This document shows, piece after piece, positions 10,430 through 20,322 of a DNA stretch of 64,000 nt. The translations under genes were made by a program, and so were the position numbers. The number at the start of each line of letters is the position of its first letter. Position 1 is the first letter of the stretch. A model generated the notes under the pieces. The model saw only the letters and a program-made list of their open reading frames with translations, had not been told where the DNA came from and did no database searches. Source of the stretch: Diplonema papillatum (Eukaryota; Euglenozoa; Diplonemea; Diplonemida; Diplonemidae); the NCBI GenBank assembly GCA_030068145.1, contig JAPJBO010000865.1:33287-97286 (forward strand), read 5' to 3'.

Positions 10430-13400
10430 GGCCGCCGGAGAAAGCAGGCGCGGGCGGCGCGTCGTTCTTCACTCTCGGGGGATGTGTGTGCGTGCCTGTG
10501 ATACACTGTGATGGACAGCAGCAGGCAATTCGATGCACTTCCAGGAAATAGGGGTGGACTTGGCTCAGACAGGAAGAAGAAGGGGTGCTTTTATAGTATC
10601 TCACGAGAGCCTGCTTTAGGATGTTTCGCTCAAGTTCCGAGTCCGGCGGCAATCGTGAGCAGCAGAACAAACCCAAGAGTTGCCAACTCTTCCCTGCAGT
10701 ATTTGCATACTTTTCGAAGAAGAAAATAAAGAAGAAAAAGGTTGCTTCCAGCATGGGTGCCTGTGGCTTTTCCGTGCAGACGGCTCCTAAAATGTACATG
10801 AGCAAACACGGAGCAGTGCGCACCCTGTGGGCACTCAGTTGGTTGCTTGATGGGTTTGCGGCAGAGTTCATAAATGTCGCTGTGAACAATTCTCTGGATA
10901 GTGTGACAATCTCTTCCTTACTCTTTCTTTTTTGCATGAGTACATGTTGCTCAAGGGAGCATCTCCGGAGCAACTGTGCACTTCTGTAGGTAAGCGAAGA
11001 AAGGAGTTTTTGTTGCGGGTTCCTCATCATCATTTATCAGTTGATGCAGATCTTCTGTTGAATATTTTATCAGAGTGAGCCCAACTCCGGAAATGGTCCC
11101 TCGCTAGCTTCTAAAAGTTAGGCATATGAGATGTACCTAAGGGGGAAAAAGGTCAACCTTCATTTTTGCTCGTGTGTTTTGCAGGGTCCGCGGCTTGGAC
11201 CAGTGCCGACTGGGCTACACGACCTCAACTACTGCATCCGGCCAGGACGGACCACGGGCAGGGGTGAGCAGTGGCACCTCCCAGAATTGCGAACTACGGT
11301 GCGCGTGGGCTTGCGTTCCGCATGCGGGTACCCCCGGTTGGTAGACTGTGATGGGAATATAGTTGTTGAGGTTTAGAATGCAGAATATCTGTAGCGATAG
11401 CCTACGATAGCTTGTGCTAGCCTGTGATTGCTGTTGGTCTGTAATAGACAGCAGCGGGCAGTTCGATGCACTTCCAGGAAATAGGGGTGGACTGGCTCAG
11501 GGGGGCTCGGCCCCCTGCCCCCGACGGGAAACGGGAGGTTACGGGGGACCAGCCAGAAAACACAAACCCCCCGACAGGGTGGGTCGAGTTTGGCGGACAC
11601 TTGTCGGCAGAGCGGAGACCCCAAGTAAAGCCTGCTGCACCGGGAAGCCAAGCTTCGCGTGCTGGGGCGGCACTACACGGTGGCTTGGCGCCTGTGCTGA
11701 GTCAACCCCCAGAGGACGGGGGATCGTGGCTCTGTGCTCCGCTGGGGGAATCTTTTTCTTCGTTCGAAAGAAAGTTCGCCTGCACTTCATTGCTGATTCA
11801 TTGCTAACACCAGGGTTGCGAGTCGGTGTTCTCGCCCCTTGTTGTGCATTTATTTCCGGGTGTAGTGTGCATATCAACTAAGGGGAAGTCGTAACGGAGT
11901 CACTTGGTCATTGCTAGATGTAAGCGGCGCTTTTATTCACCTGTGTGTATCAAGCAAAATACCCATTCTGTCGGCCATCACATTACCAAGTGCGTCGTGC
12001 AACTTGCAGGAGAGGTTGGGGTGAGGACAGCTGGTCCTCGGAGCGAGCTTTTTGTCCTGTGCGCATAACGCGCATGAACCCTCAAGAGACAAAGAGAGAG
12101 GCACCAGCAGTGACAAGTTAATGGCATGTGGCATGTTTGCGGCTCGCCTTTATCAGAAGGGGGTTTCGGCATGCCGGTTTTTTTTTTTTTTTTGTGTGTG
12201 TTTCCGGCGTTAATTTTATTTGTTTTGGCACTACGCGGCGGTGTTTTACCATAACCACTAGTTATTTGAGGGGTCCAGCTTTAGCTGGCGTTATGTTCAT
12301 CTTTGAATGGCGAAGAAGCCCACTCTCGAACCCACCCCCAGGCAGTAGCCGCGCCAGGCAGTTAAAATCTAGCCAGCTGATTTGCTTTGCGGCTGAGGGA
12401 AAAACACCGGTGGCTCAAAAGCGCAAAGCTACAGAGCTGAAGAGATGACAGAAACAGAACACCTGAACAAAAAGAGAAGGCAAAAAACGATAATTTGGTT
12501 GTTTTCCGCGCCAGAAATCGTAATGGACTTGCGGTAGGCACGTGAGGATCGAACTTTGTCAGCAATGGCCCGAAACTGAGCTGTTTTTGGGTGTGAGTGT
12601 TTGCGTGCAAAAAAGAATGCCGAAGGCAACAACTCGCACCCCTTCATTCATTCTGCACGTGGAACACCACAGACCGAAAAGGGCACGGGCAGGCAGGTTC
12701 TCTCCTGGCCGGTTTCCGCCCCAATACTGCGTCGAGTGACACTGGAATCGAAAAGGTGCTGCTGGCAACCACTGATTGATAAATGTTTAGGAGGGGGGAA
12801 ACTCGAAACCCACAGCACCGAAGCATGGAAATTCTCGTCGCAAATTAATGCACGATGTAGTAGTTTGAACTTGTTCTGCAGCAACAATCTGTGTCGATAG
12901 ACTGCACAAGCCGCTACAGACTACCTCTTTGCACGCGTCGTGTGCACGATGTAGTAGTAGTTGTTGTCGTCTCACCCCCGCGGATAATACGGAGCACTGT
13001 TTGCGCGATGAACAAAAATGTGTAGCCCGCTTTGTAGTCGACCGAGCTCACACACTCTCGGTCGTGTGCAAACGACAGTAACGGCAACCTAAGCACACCC
13101 CTTTCCTGTTGCTGGCCATACCTTTGCGGGCTCGTGCTTCCACGGCAGCTATTCGGATAGTCCGAACAGTACCACCGGTCCGATGAACGTGAGGTAAAAA
13201 GTCGATCCGGTCTGTGAGTCTAGGACACGGAAAGGTTTCAGGCAGCATTGACAGCTAATAAGTGCAGGTGCCACGAAGGCAGAGCGTGCACTGTTGTCCA
13301 GGGGCTAGTGCTGCTCGATAATGTCACCCGCCGAGTCAATCCTAATGAGGACGAGGTCGAACTGGTCATTTCCAGTTTCAAAGGAGAGGATGAAATGCGC

Positions 13401-13897
13401 GCCACGCATACTGAATGGATAATGCGCCGTGCAGTCGCTGACACCGCTTCCAGGTTGCTGTAATCGGGAGAGGGGGAGTTGATCGATTGGTATCTGAGGT
13501 CATGCGACGTTGACTGTGGCCGGCCTTGATGAGCATGAATGAGTAAACCACAAAGCTGGCACTCTTGATACCCAGGTGGTGCACGGGGTGGAGTGCTGCA
13601 TGACCGAATGGGAGATTCTGAACAGGTTCGTACTGGGGATGTACACTACACCATGTAGATACCATGGATCATGCTGTGCAGGTAAGTGTACACCACGCGC
13701 TTAGCATGGTCTCGGGGCCAAGCTCCAAGATCTCTGGATCTGACCCCGAGTTGGGTCCACACGCACCTGAAATGGGGGAGTCAGGTGACTGTAGAGCGCA
13801 AGGAGGCAAACGGGCTGCGCGGAATCGCGGTGTGAGTATGTGTGTGTGTGTATCAGACATAATCCTGAGGCATGAAGACTCAGGTGTTTTCTGATGC

Positions 13898-16800
13898 TCA
13901 CACCTTCCTGCGATCTGTGCTCGACTTCGTCGACGGAAGGTACGGGGGCGGAACGCCCTCCCAGTAGTAGAGAAGCACGCGGTACGGCGGGTACTTCTCA
14001 GGCGGGACGATGTTCGAGACGCCCCAACGGACACTCGGCGAGTAGCCCGCCTCCCTCCGCTTCTTGTTCGCCTCTTCCTGCACTTGGTCCAGGACGTGGT
14101 GCACAGGCTCGAGCTGGCGCATGACCGACTTCAGGGATCCTGAAGGCACGAAGAGGACATACGACATGCTATTCGAATCTATCATAGTGTATCTCTGATC
14201 CGGGACACCGACCGGTGTGTGGAGACCGCCTAGTAGGTTGTCTTTGCCGGAGTCTTCACGGTCACTGAAGATGAGAGGTTGCGACCCTGCGCTGTTGAAG
14301 GAGTTGAAGTGGATGACGGATAAACAAGCGAGGGCCTCGCCGTCGAAAACGCGCTCCGCTCGGATGACAGCCCCGTCCCCCTTCTTCGAGTCTTTGCTCA
14401 GGGTGTGCAAGCCGTGGAAGAACATCCCGCAGATCAACCCCATCGCCGCCAGGAACAGCGGGACCGTGACAATGATCGACCACTCCGACTTGATGATGTC
14501 TGTGCCTTCGGAGACGAAGACGCCGATCACGACCGCCATCATCGACACCATGAACGAGAACCCGAGGCACTCCAGGTACAGGATCCGGTTGCTGATGCGG
14601 TCCTCCAGGTACAGTTTTCGAAGCGGGAACACGACTTTGTCGTACGTCGGCTGCAGGAGGCGGGCCTCGCGGTGCTGGAACGGCGCGTTGTCGTTCTGGA
14701 GCTGCGCGGATGCCATCTTCGCGTCGGAGAGCCACGAGAGGATTTGCTCCCGCCACGCGGCTGCTTGCGACGGGTTGTTCGGGCTGATGACGTGCGAGCC
14801 CAGGATGGGCATGATCCTGTCCGTGAACGTGAGGAGCGACCTCCTCCCGAGGATGCCGAACAGGTGGATTGGAGAACCGACCGAACCGTGCATCTCATCC
14901 CTGAACCCCGGGATGCATCTCCTCGCAAAGTAGTGCAGGCCCTCCACGAATCGGATGGCAGCCGTGGCCAGCATCGCGCTGGGGAACACAATGCACAGGA
15001 AGAACCCGGTCGTGACACCCTTCAGCGCGGCGGTCGAAGACGAGTCGTGGACGGTGTTCTTCAGGAACCCCAGCACCCCGGACGGCGATTGCTCGCGCGT
15101 CGCGAACATGAGGACGTCCAGCGGCACCCGCGACAACGTGTGGTTGAAGTACGGCAGACGGAACATGTGCTGCCCGTGGGTCGTCGGTACAATACCGCCG
15201 AGCCACGGGTCGAATGCCGGGCGGGGGAGGTTGATGGACGAGACGCTTTGCGCCTTGACGAAGTCTGGGTACGAAGGCTCCGTGTCGTTGAGCATGTCGT
15301 GGAAGTTGCACGCGTCCTCGAGTTGGTGGACGAGGGTCTCGACGATGCCGCGGGTCATCACCGGCGAGTTCCAGCTGTTGCCGGGGCCGACCGCGACTGC
15401 GGACCCCGGCGCCATCGGGCCCTGCCGGCCCATGCGGCGGGAGAACTCCTGCACCGCGTGGGCCACGTGCTCGCTGCTGATCCGGCCCAGCTGTGAGTCC
15501 GGGTCCTGGTAGTCGCCCCGCTTCGCCGGCAGCGGCGCCGCGCCGTTCTTCGTCGTCGACTGCGTGACTGTCGTCCCGCCGCTGTTGACGGTGTTCGCCG
15601 ACGCAGCGAGCTGGTGGCTCCCCTTCGAACCCGACGTGGCTGTGATCACCGTCCGCTTCCCGAGGATGGGGTCCATCCGCGTGAGCTCGTCCTTCGAGTC
15701 CTGACTCGGGGCACCTCGCCTTATCGAGCTCAGCATGACCAACTCGCCCGTGTCGGTCACCTGGAACTTCGACTTGATGTGGTAGGAAAGCAGGCACGTG
15801 AGAGTCGGCAGGATGAAGAAGAAGAAAGAGATCAGATCCGCGACCTGCGGCTTCTGCGGGATGAACTTCGGGTCGCCGGTGTCGTTGTACGAGAGGAAGT
15901 TTGCGCATTCGATGCTGTTCAGGTCGGTGATCGGAGGGTCGGCCTCGAGGCAGATTTCGCGGTACGGCGTGTACCAGATTTGGATCAGCGCGAGGGGCAG
16001 CGCCTCGGCTATCAGCGACACCGCCTTCGGAATGAACGTCTTCATCATCCCGAACTTCGTCGTGTGCGAATCGAGCTGCTCGCCTTCCTCGGCCGACGTC
16101 AGGGGTCTATCCGTCCGGGAAAGCCACGTCTCGGACGCGATCAAAAACAGCAAAATGGTGTCCGTCATGAACTCGCCGCCGATCGGGAGCCCGTTGATGA
16201 AGCACAGGAACCAGAACAACCGGTTGTCGCCTCTGCCGACGAAGACCATCAAGCCGTTCGTCAGCGCCGACGAGAGGTTGAAGAGGAGCCAGTTGTGGTA
16301 GACGTTGCGGTTGCCGTACCGGTCCTTCTCCCGGTCGAGCTTCTTCTGCCAGAAGACGTTGCCCATGATGGCGCCGATGATGACGAAGAACACGCCCACT
16401 ACTGCCACGCTGCTCGACTTGCACTCGAACGACGACTTCGGAAACCCGCTTTCGAACCCTTCGTCGGCGATGAACCGGGCGTTGATCGGGTCGTCGTAGG
16501 CTGCGCAGCCCTTCGCTATCTCGGGCTCGACCTTGTGCCGGACGAACCACATGAGCAAGTTCTTCATGAGGGTGATCGTCAACTGGTCGCAGACCCAGGC
16601 GCCGATGAGTTGGCGGAAGAACGGGTTGTTGTAGGAGCTGGTCATCAGCTCCGAGAACTGCTGGAGGAAGCTGGTTTTATCGAGGTGCTCGAGCACCGCC
16701 GGGGCGACGGTCGAGTTGCGATACCTGACCAGCATGAACCGGAAGGCGAGGTTGATCACGAAGTGCGACGTGCCGAAGAAGAGGGCGCAGATGAAGTTGG

Positions 16801-17662
16801 TCCGCGGGTACAGCCCCGACATGACGCCGTCCTTCTGCTCGAGCTCGTAGCCCAGCGGCATCATGACCCGGCTGACAGCGAGGGTGACGGTGCCCATGAG
16901 CAGGATGCCCACCACCTTCATCATCGACCCGATGCGAAGGCCGTCGTTGTGGTGCGTTTCGTCCAGGATCTTCTGCGACTTCAGCATCGTCCCAAGGGTC
17001 GTGGTCGGCGTCCCCGTGAGGGTGTCTCCCACGTAGAAGACCATGTACGCGAGTCCGTACTGCAGCAGCACCCGGGTTCTACCACCGGTGGGGTTGAGGG
17101 GAGTGAACGGGAAGAACATCGCCGCGAAAGCCGCGAACTGGATGAAGGAGCCGAGGACCATGATGTTCGCGATCTTGTGCATCGTGCACTTCCGCAGGTA
17201 CGAGGCCATCAGGGGGTCGGTCAGCACGTCGACGCACTTCGAGATCGTGACGACGAGGGCGACTTCACCGGGGACGAGGTTGACGGAGGTGTACCACTGC
17301 GTGGCGAAGACAGCGATCCAGGCGGGCATCGCGAAGGTGCCGAAGAGCTGCGTGGCGGACCACAGGTAGACGACCCACTTCATCGTCTTCTGCATCGTCT
17401 GCTCGCTCATGCCGCGGTACTTGTCGTTCAGGTTCGGGTCCACGTCTTTGCCCGCCGCGTCGGCCGCGGCTTCGGTCGGGAAGTCGGGCTGCTGCGGCTG
17501 CTGCTGCTGGGGCCGCCGGCGGACGCCCTGCCCGGACCCGGCGCCGCTGCCGGCCCAGCCGAGGCTGCTGTTGCTGTAGAGCGAATACGGGGAGCTCGGC
17601 TGCGGCGGGCCCCCGTGCTTCGGCAGCGCGTTGTAGCCCAGCGACGTCATCTCGACGTCCAT
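13898..17662 (-). CDS. Large MFS (GPH/MFS_2-like) transporter with long C-terminal membrane extension
   Basis: Single-exon protein of 1254 residues from the ATG at 17660-17662 (GGCAATGG, MDVEMTSLGYNALPK) to TGA at 13898. The frame is open upstream to 17719 but only from a GTG. After about 90 low-complexity residues rich in Ser, Gly and Gln, roughly residues 95-620 hold about 12 hydrophobic segments with the MFS pattern. These include KCVDVLTDPLMASYLRK, close to the conserved D-x4-DP-x4-D/S loop of the glycoside-pentoside-hexuronide/MFS_2 group. A polar linker (about 640-830) follows, then a region not typical of MFS proteins with further membrane segments near residues 885-910, 1035-1060 and 1070-1095. 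MFS_2 members commonly move sugars, lysolipids or other organic solutes by cation symport; the substrate here cannot be told. The tail may be regulatory or a fused domain I do not recognise. A (GT)n tract lies just upstream. Confidence 0.8.
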   Translation of the reverse strand: MDVEMTSLGYNALPKHGGPPQPSSPYSLYSNSSLGWAGSGAGSGQGVRRRPQQQQPQQPDFPTEAAADAAGKDVDPNLNDKYRGMSEQTMQKTMKWVVYLWSATQLFGTFAMPAWIAVFATQWYTSVNLVPGEVALVVTISKCVDVLTDPLMASYLRKCTMHKIANIMVLGSFIQFAAFAAMFFPFTPLNPTGGRTRVLLQYGLAYMVFYVGDTLTGTPTTTLGTMLKSQKILDETHHNDGLRIGSMMKVVGILLMGTVTLAVSRVMMPLGYELEQKDGVMSGLYPRTNFICALFFGTSHFVINLAFRFMLVRYRNSTVAPAVLEHLDKTSFLQQFSELMTSSYNNPFFRQLIGAWVCDQLTITLMKNLLMWFVRHKVEPEIAKGCAAYDDPINARFIADEGFESGFPKSSFECKSSSVAVVGVFFVIIGAIMGNVFWQKKLDREKDRYGNRNVYHNWLLFNLSSALTNGLMVFVGRGDNRLFWFLCFINGLPIGGEFMTDTILLFLIASETWLSRTDRPLTSAEEGEQLDSHTTKFGMMKTFIPKAVSLIAEALPLALIQIWYTPYREICLEADPPITDLNSIECANFLSYNDTGDPKFIPQKPQVADLISFFFFILPTLTCLLSYHIKSKFQVTDTGELVMLSSIRRGAPSQDSKDELTRMDPILGKRTVITATSGSKGSHQLAASANTVNSGGTTVTQSTTKNGAAPLPAKRGDYQDPDSQLGRISSEHVAHAVQEFSRRMGRQGPMAPGSAVAVGPGNSWNSPVMTRGIVETLVHQLEDACNFHDMLNDTEPSYPDFVKAQSVSSINLPRPAFDPWLGGIVPTTHGQHMFRLPYFNHTLSRVPLDVLMFATREQSPSGVLGFLKNTVHDSSSTAALKGVTTGFFLCIVFPSAMLATAAIRFVEGLHYFARRCIPGFRDEMHGSVGSPIHLFGILGRRSLLTFTDRIMPILGSHVISPNNPSQAAAWREQILSWLSDAKMASAQLQNDNAPFQHREARLLQPTYDKVVFPLRKLYLEDRISNRILYLECLGFSFMVSMMAVVIGVFVSEGTDIIKSEWSIIVTVPLFLAAMGLICGMFFHGLHTLSKDSKKGDGAVIRAERVFDGEALACLSVIHFNSFNSAGSQPLIFSDREDSGKDNLLGGLHTPVGVPDQRYTMIDSNSMSYVLFVPSGSLKSVMRQLEPVHHVLDQVQEEANKKRREAGYSPSVRWGVSNIVPPEKYPPYRVLLYYWEGVPPPYLPSTKSSTDRRKV

Positions 17663-18315
17663 TGCCGACCCCAGGCCCGCGGCCGCAGGGCGCGCCCGCG
17701 GCGAGCCACCCTTCGGCACTTTCTCCTCCCGGTGTGTGTGTGTGTGTGTGTGTGTGCTACCGACCCGTTTTTACGTGGTGCCTCCCTTCACGGAAGTACG
17801 GCCACGGCTGTGTGCGCGTGTGTGTGGGGTGGGTGTTGTTGCTGTCCGTGTTTTTTCTTGCCTCTGTCTGTTTTTTTTTTTTTTTTTCGTGGAACCGGCC
17901 GGCTTTTCCTTTTTTACTCGCTGTTGTTGTTTTTTCTCTGCCAACCCCTCCCTTTCCTTCACCTCCTGAGTGGCGGTTTTGTTGCTGATTCAGCGAATGT
18001 ATTCGCTTAACGAGCTGACGACTGCTAAAAAGACTCACTGCTTCGTTTTCTCCTGCATTGTTCACTCGTCGGATTGGTAAACCCCCAACCACTGTGCCCG
18101 GGTAGCCGGTTCATCATCGCGAACTACTCTTTCTGCGATTTCTTTCACCCCGTATCTTACAGGCTGGCACCAGGAACAGTATCGAGAAAACAACAACTGG
18201 TATGCGGGCTTGCGATTCATCGAAGCGCTTCCGGGCCTCCTTTCACACAATTCGTTTTGCTATTCACCCACATGTGACATGCCTTGGCCCCATGCCTGTT
18301 CGTCCCTGTCTACGC
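17663..18315. other. Intergenic with (GT)n and poly-T tracts
   Basis: Lies between two minus-strand genes and must hold the promoter/5' UTR of the MFS gene and the 3' UTR of the GHKL-NTase gene being downstream of it. It contains (GT)n at about 17732-17756 and a T-run at about 17870-17887. No gene seen. Confidence 0.6.
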
Positions 18316-20322
18316 CTACATGTCCGCGTCGTCCATGGCGCCTGCGTCGTTGCCTACTCTGTCGAACGGTGGCATGATGACCTGCTTCCCCTTGGCAAGC
18401 TCTTTGAACACGCCGAAGAGGACTTCGCAGCGGTCGTCCTTGTCGAGGGGACCCGTGGGCCGCCCGCCGGCCACTCGGGCAGCGAGGACTTCGATGGCCA
18501 TTCCGCGGAGCTGTTTGACGCCGGTTCGTTCCTTCCAGACCTTGGCCAGGATGACGACATCCTCGATCTTGGGGTACGCTGCGCGCACGCCGTCGAACCA
18601 CTTCAACTGAGCTCGCAGACTATCGGCGGAGGTGGACCTGCCCGGACACGACACTACAATGTCGACGACCCCGAAGTGAGTGTCGTACTGCAGCAGCGTG
18701 CTGCCGTTGGGACCCCCCACATGACCGACGAGGCGAGCGTGCTTGCGCACGGAGTCCTCCGCTTCCTGGAGCTTCTCTTTGGGAACTTCGACGACGATGT
18801 CGACGTCCGAATCGCTGGTTGCGCACCCTTTCTTGATCGAGCCGCCCAGGAGCACGGTGCACCACATGCCCGCAAGCCACTTTTCGATGCGTTCCTTGAC
18901 GGGTTGGACCTGGATGCTATGGTCCAGGCGCTCACGCTCGCAAAGACTGTTCAGTTGATTGGCCGTCATCCACCCGAGGCAGGCTCTTTCCTGCGGCGGA
19001 CCGTGCTCGGCTGGCTCGGCTGGGCTCGTCGCACTGTCTGTTGTCGACGACGACGGCGGCGGCGGCGGCGGCAGCTCGTTCACAGTCACCAATCGATCCA
19101 CTCTTTCGAAGTACGGTGCGAGCTGCAAGTCTTTGCCTGCCCAGACGGTGTCCACGTCCGCGTACTTTTGAACAACGGATCCGAAGGTCACCGCCGTTTC
19201 CATACGTGTGGACGTGTGGTACAGTAGCGGTGCCTTCTTGCCCTTGGCTATCGGCTGGTCCGGCAGCTTCGTTCCGACAAGGACCAAGCGTCTATCCTTA
19301 GCATCCGAAACGGCAGACGCGAAGCTCCCAGCTGCCTCCGCGGCGTCGTGGTCCACAATTACTTTTCCGGGGCCGGGATTGAGTACCTGGAAGCCAGAAG
19401 GACCCTTCTTCTTTTTCTGACATTGACTCGTGTTCGGTCTGTGCGGCGGCTCGCGATGTTGCTTCTTTGGTGTTGGCGGTACGGGTGCTTCTTTATAAGC
19501 TTTACTGTTGGGGGGTGCACCAAGGCCATGCTGCTTGTAATGCATCGCCGTTGATAATCCGTAGTGTCCATCCTTCCCCCACACGTTGGAGGCGGGCAGG
19601 TTATCGTAAATAACCTTCGGATACAGGGTTTCGCAGACATTGCGCAGAATCGGCACCAGCTTCTGGTTCCAAACATCGCTGCTGACCTTGTGTTCACGGC
19701 CGTAGTCGATCATGTCCTCCTGCGGGAAGTTGTAGTCGAAGGTGAACGGAGCGAAACCCTCGACGCGACGACCGTTGATGAACACGCACCCCCTGCCTGG
19801 AATTCGCGCACGGTAAACTTCCAACTGAGCCGTCCGGAGGACAAGATCTTTCTGTTTCCGAACTCGGTCGAACTGCAGGAACCAACTCTTAAGCTCGTCC
19901 ACAACCGCGGCTGAGAGTATCGGCGACTGGATTTCCCACCGGGTCCCCGTCTGATTTTTCCCCGGTACGACCTCCGTCTTGAGCCAGATTTCCTCGGTTC
20001 CTCGGATCGGGAACGTGAACTTTGCCCAGTAGGCCCGAGCCGAGAAACTGGCCCCCAACCGCCGCAGGATTGCGACGCTGTCGAGCAATCCGATCCCGAA
20101 TGTGCCGATGGTGCCTTCCCTGCCGCTGGTTTGGCCGACCTGGAAGTCGGAGTCCCTAACGCCGTCGCCTCCGTCCTCGATTATCAACGTCTCGCTGCTC
20201 CAAGTCACCACTGGTTCCTTGCCGCCGTTAGCGTCAATGGAATTAGCGACCAGCTCCAGCAGCGCGAACTTGATCGTCTTGTTCTTGCAGTGGTCTACGG
20301 TCAAGTTTAGAGAGCGTTCCAT
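18316..20322 (-). CDS. GHKL (Hsp90/MORC-type) ATPase fused to OAS/cGAS-like nucleotidyltransferase
   Basis: Single-exon protein of 668 residues, ATG at 20320-20322, TAG stop. The N-terminal half is a GHKL ATPase: N-box E23-x3-N27-x2-D30-A31 (LLELVANSIDA), G1 box D50-x-G52-x-G54 (IIEDGGDG), and G2 box GTFGIGL at 73-79. A proline-rich linker (about residues 255-440, with a run of seven Pro) leads to a DNA-polymerase-beta-fold nucleotidyltransferase: G494-S495, D506-x-D508 in SDSDVDIVVEV, and third carboxylate D554 in VVDIVVSCP. The helical region after it, with YPKIEDVVILAKVWKE and a later VIMPPFDRVGN, resembles the oligoadenylate synthetase C-terminal domain. All catalytic residues of both domains are present. 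OAS/cGAS enzymes make 2'-5'-linked or cyclic nucleotide messengers from NTPs on sensing nucleic acid; GHKL/MORC ATPases dimerise on ATP. A sensor-synthase role is inference. A tRNA- or poly(A)-type NTase is the main alternative. Confidence 0.85.
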   Translation of the reverse strand: MERSLNLTVDHCKNKTIKFALLELVANSIDANGGKEPVVTWSSETLIIEDGGDGVRDSDFQVGQTSGREGTIGTFGIGLLDSVAILRRLGASFSARAYWAKFTFPIRGTEEIWLKTEVVPGKNQTGTRWEIQSPILSAAVVDELKSWFLQFDRVRKQKDLVLRTAQLEVYRARIPGRGCVFINGRRVEGFAPFTFDYNFPQEDMIDYGREHKVSSDVWNQKLVPILRNVCETLYPKVIYDNLPASNVWGKDGHYGLSTAMHYKQHGLGAPPNSKAYKEAPVPPTPKKQHREPPHRPNTSQCQKKKKGPSGFQVLNPGPGKVIVDHDAAEAAGSFASAVSDAKDRRLVLVGTKLPDQPIAKGKKAPLLYHTSTRMETAVTFGSVVQKYADVDTVWAGKDLQLAPYFERVDRLVTVNELPPPPPPSSSTTDSATSPAEPAEHGPPQERACLGWMTANQLNSLCERERLDHSIQVQPVKERIEKWLAGMWCTVLLGGSIKKGCATSDSDVDIVVEVPKEKLQEAEDSVRKHARLVGHVGGPNGSTLLQYDTHFGVVDIVVSCPGRSTSADSLRAQLKWFDGVRAAYPKIEDVVILAKVWKERTGVKQLRGMAIEVLAARVAGGRPTGPLDKDDRCEVLFGVFKELAKGKQVIMPPFDRVGNDAGAMDDADM

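Larger units (their letters stand above)
7833..13897. other. Long gene-poor stretch
   Basis: About 6 kb without a recognisable gene. Features seen: an imperfect tandem repeat at 8040-8215, a run of G at about 8874-8892, poly-T at about 12179-12193, a short duplicated segment (about 10512-10560 and 11453-11502, sharing TTCGATGCACTTCCAGGAAA and onward), and several donor-like sites (for example CAG|GTGAGT at 8299, CAG|GTAAGT at 13680) that I could not chain into a gene. Non-coding RNA or a fast-evolving multi-exon gene cannot be excluded. Confidence 0.5.

Noticed and set aside
14405-18010. Long plus-strand frames (up to about 800 codons) opposite the MFS gene
   Set aside because: Composition is Arg/Glu/Asp/His-rich without motifs. 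They result from the GC-rich codon usage of the minus-strand gene.
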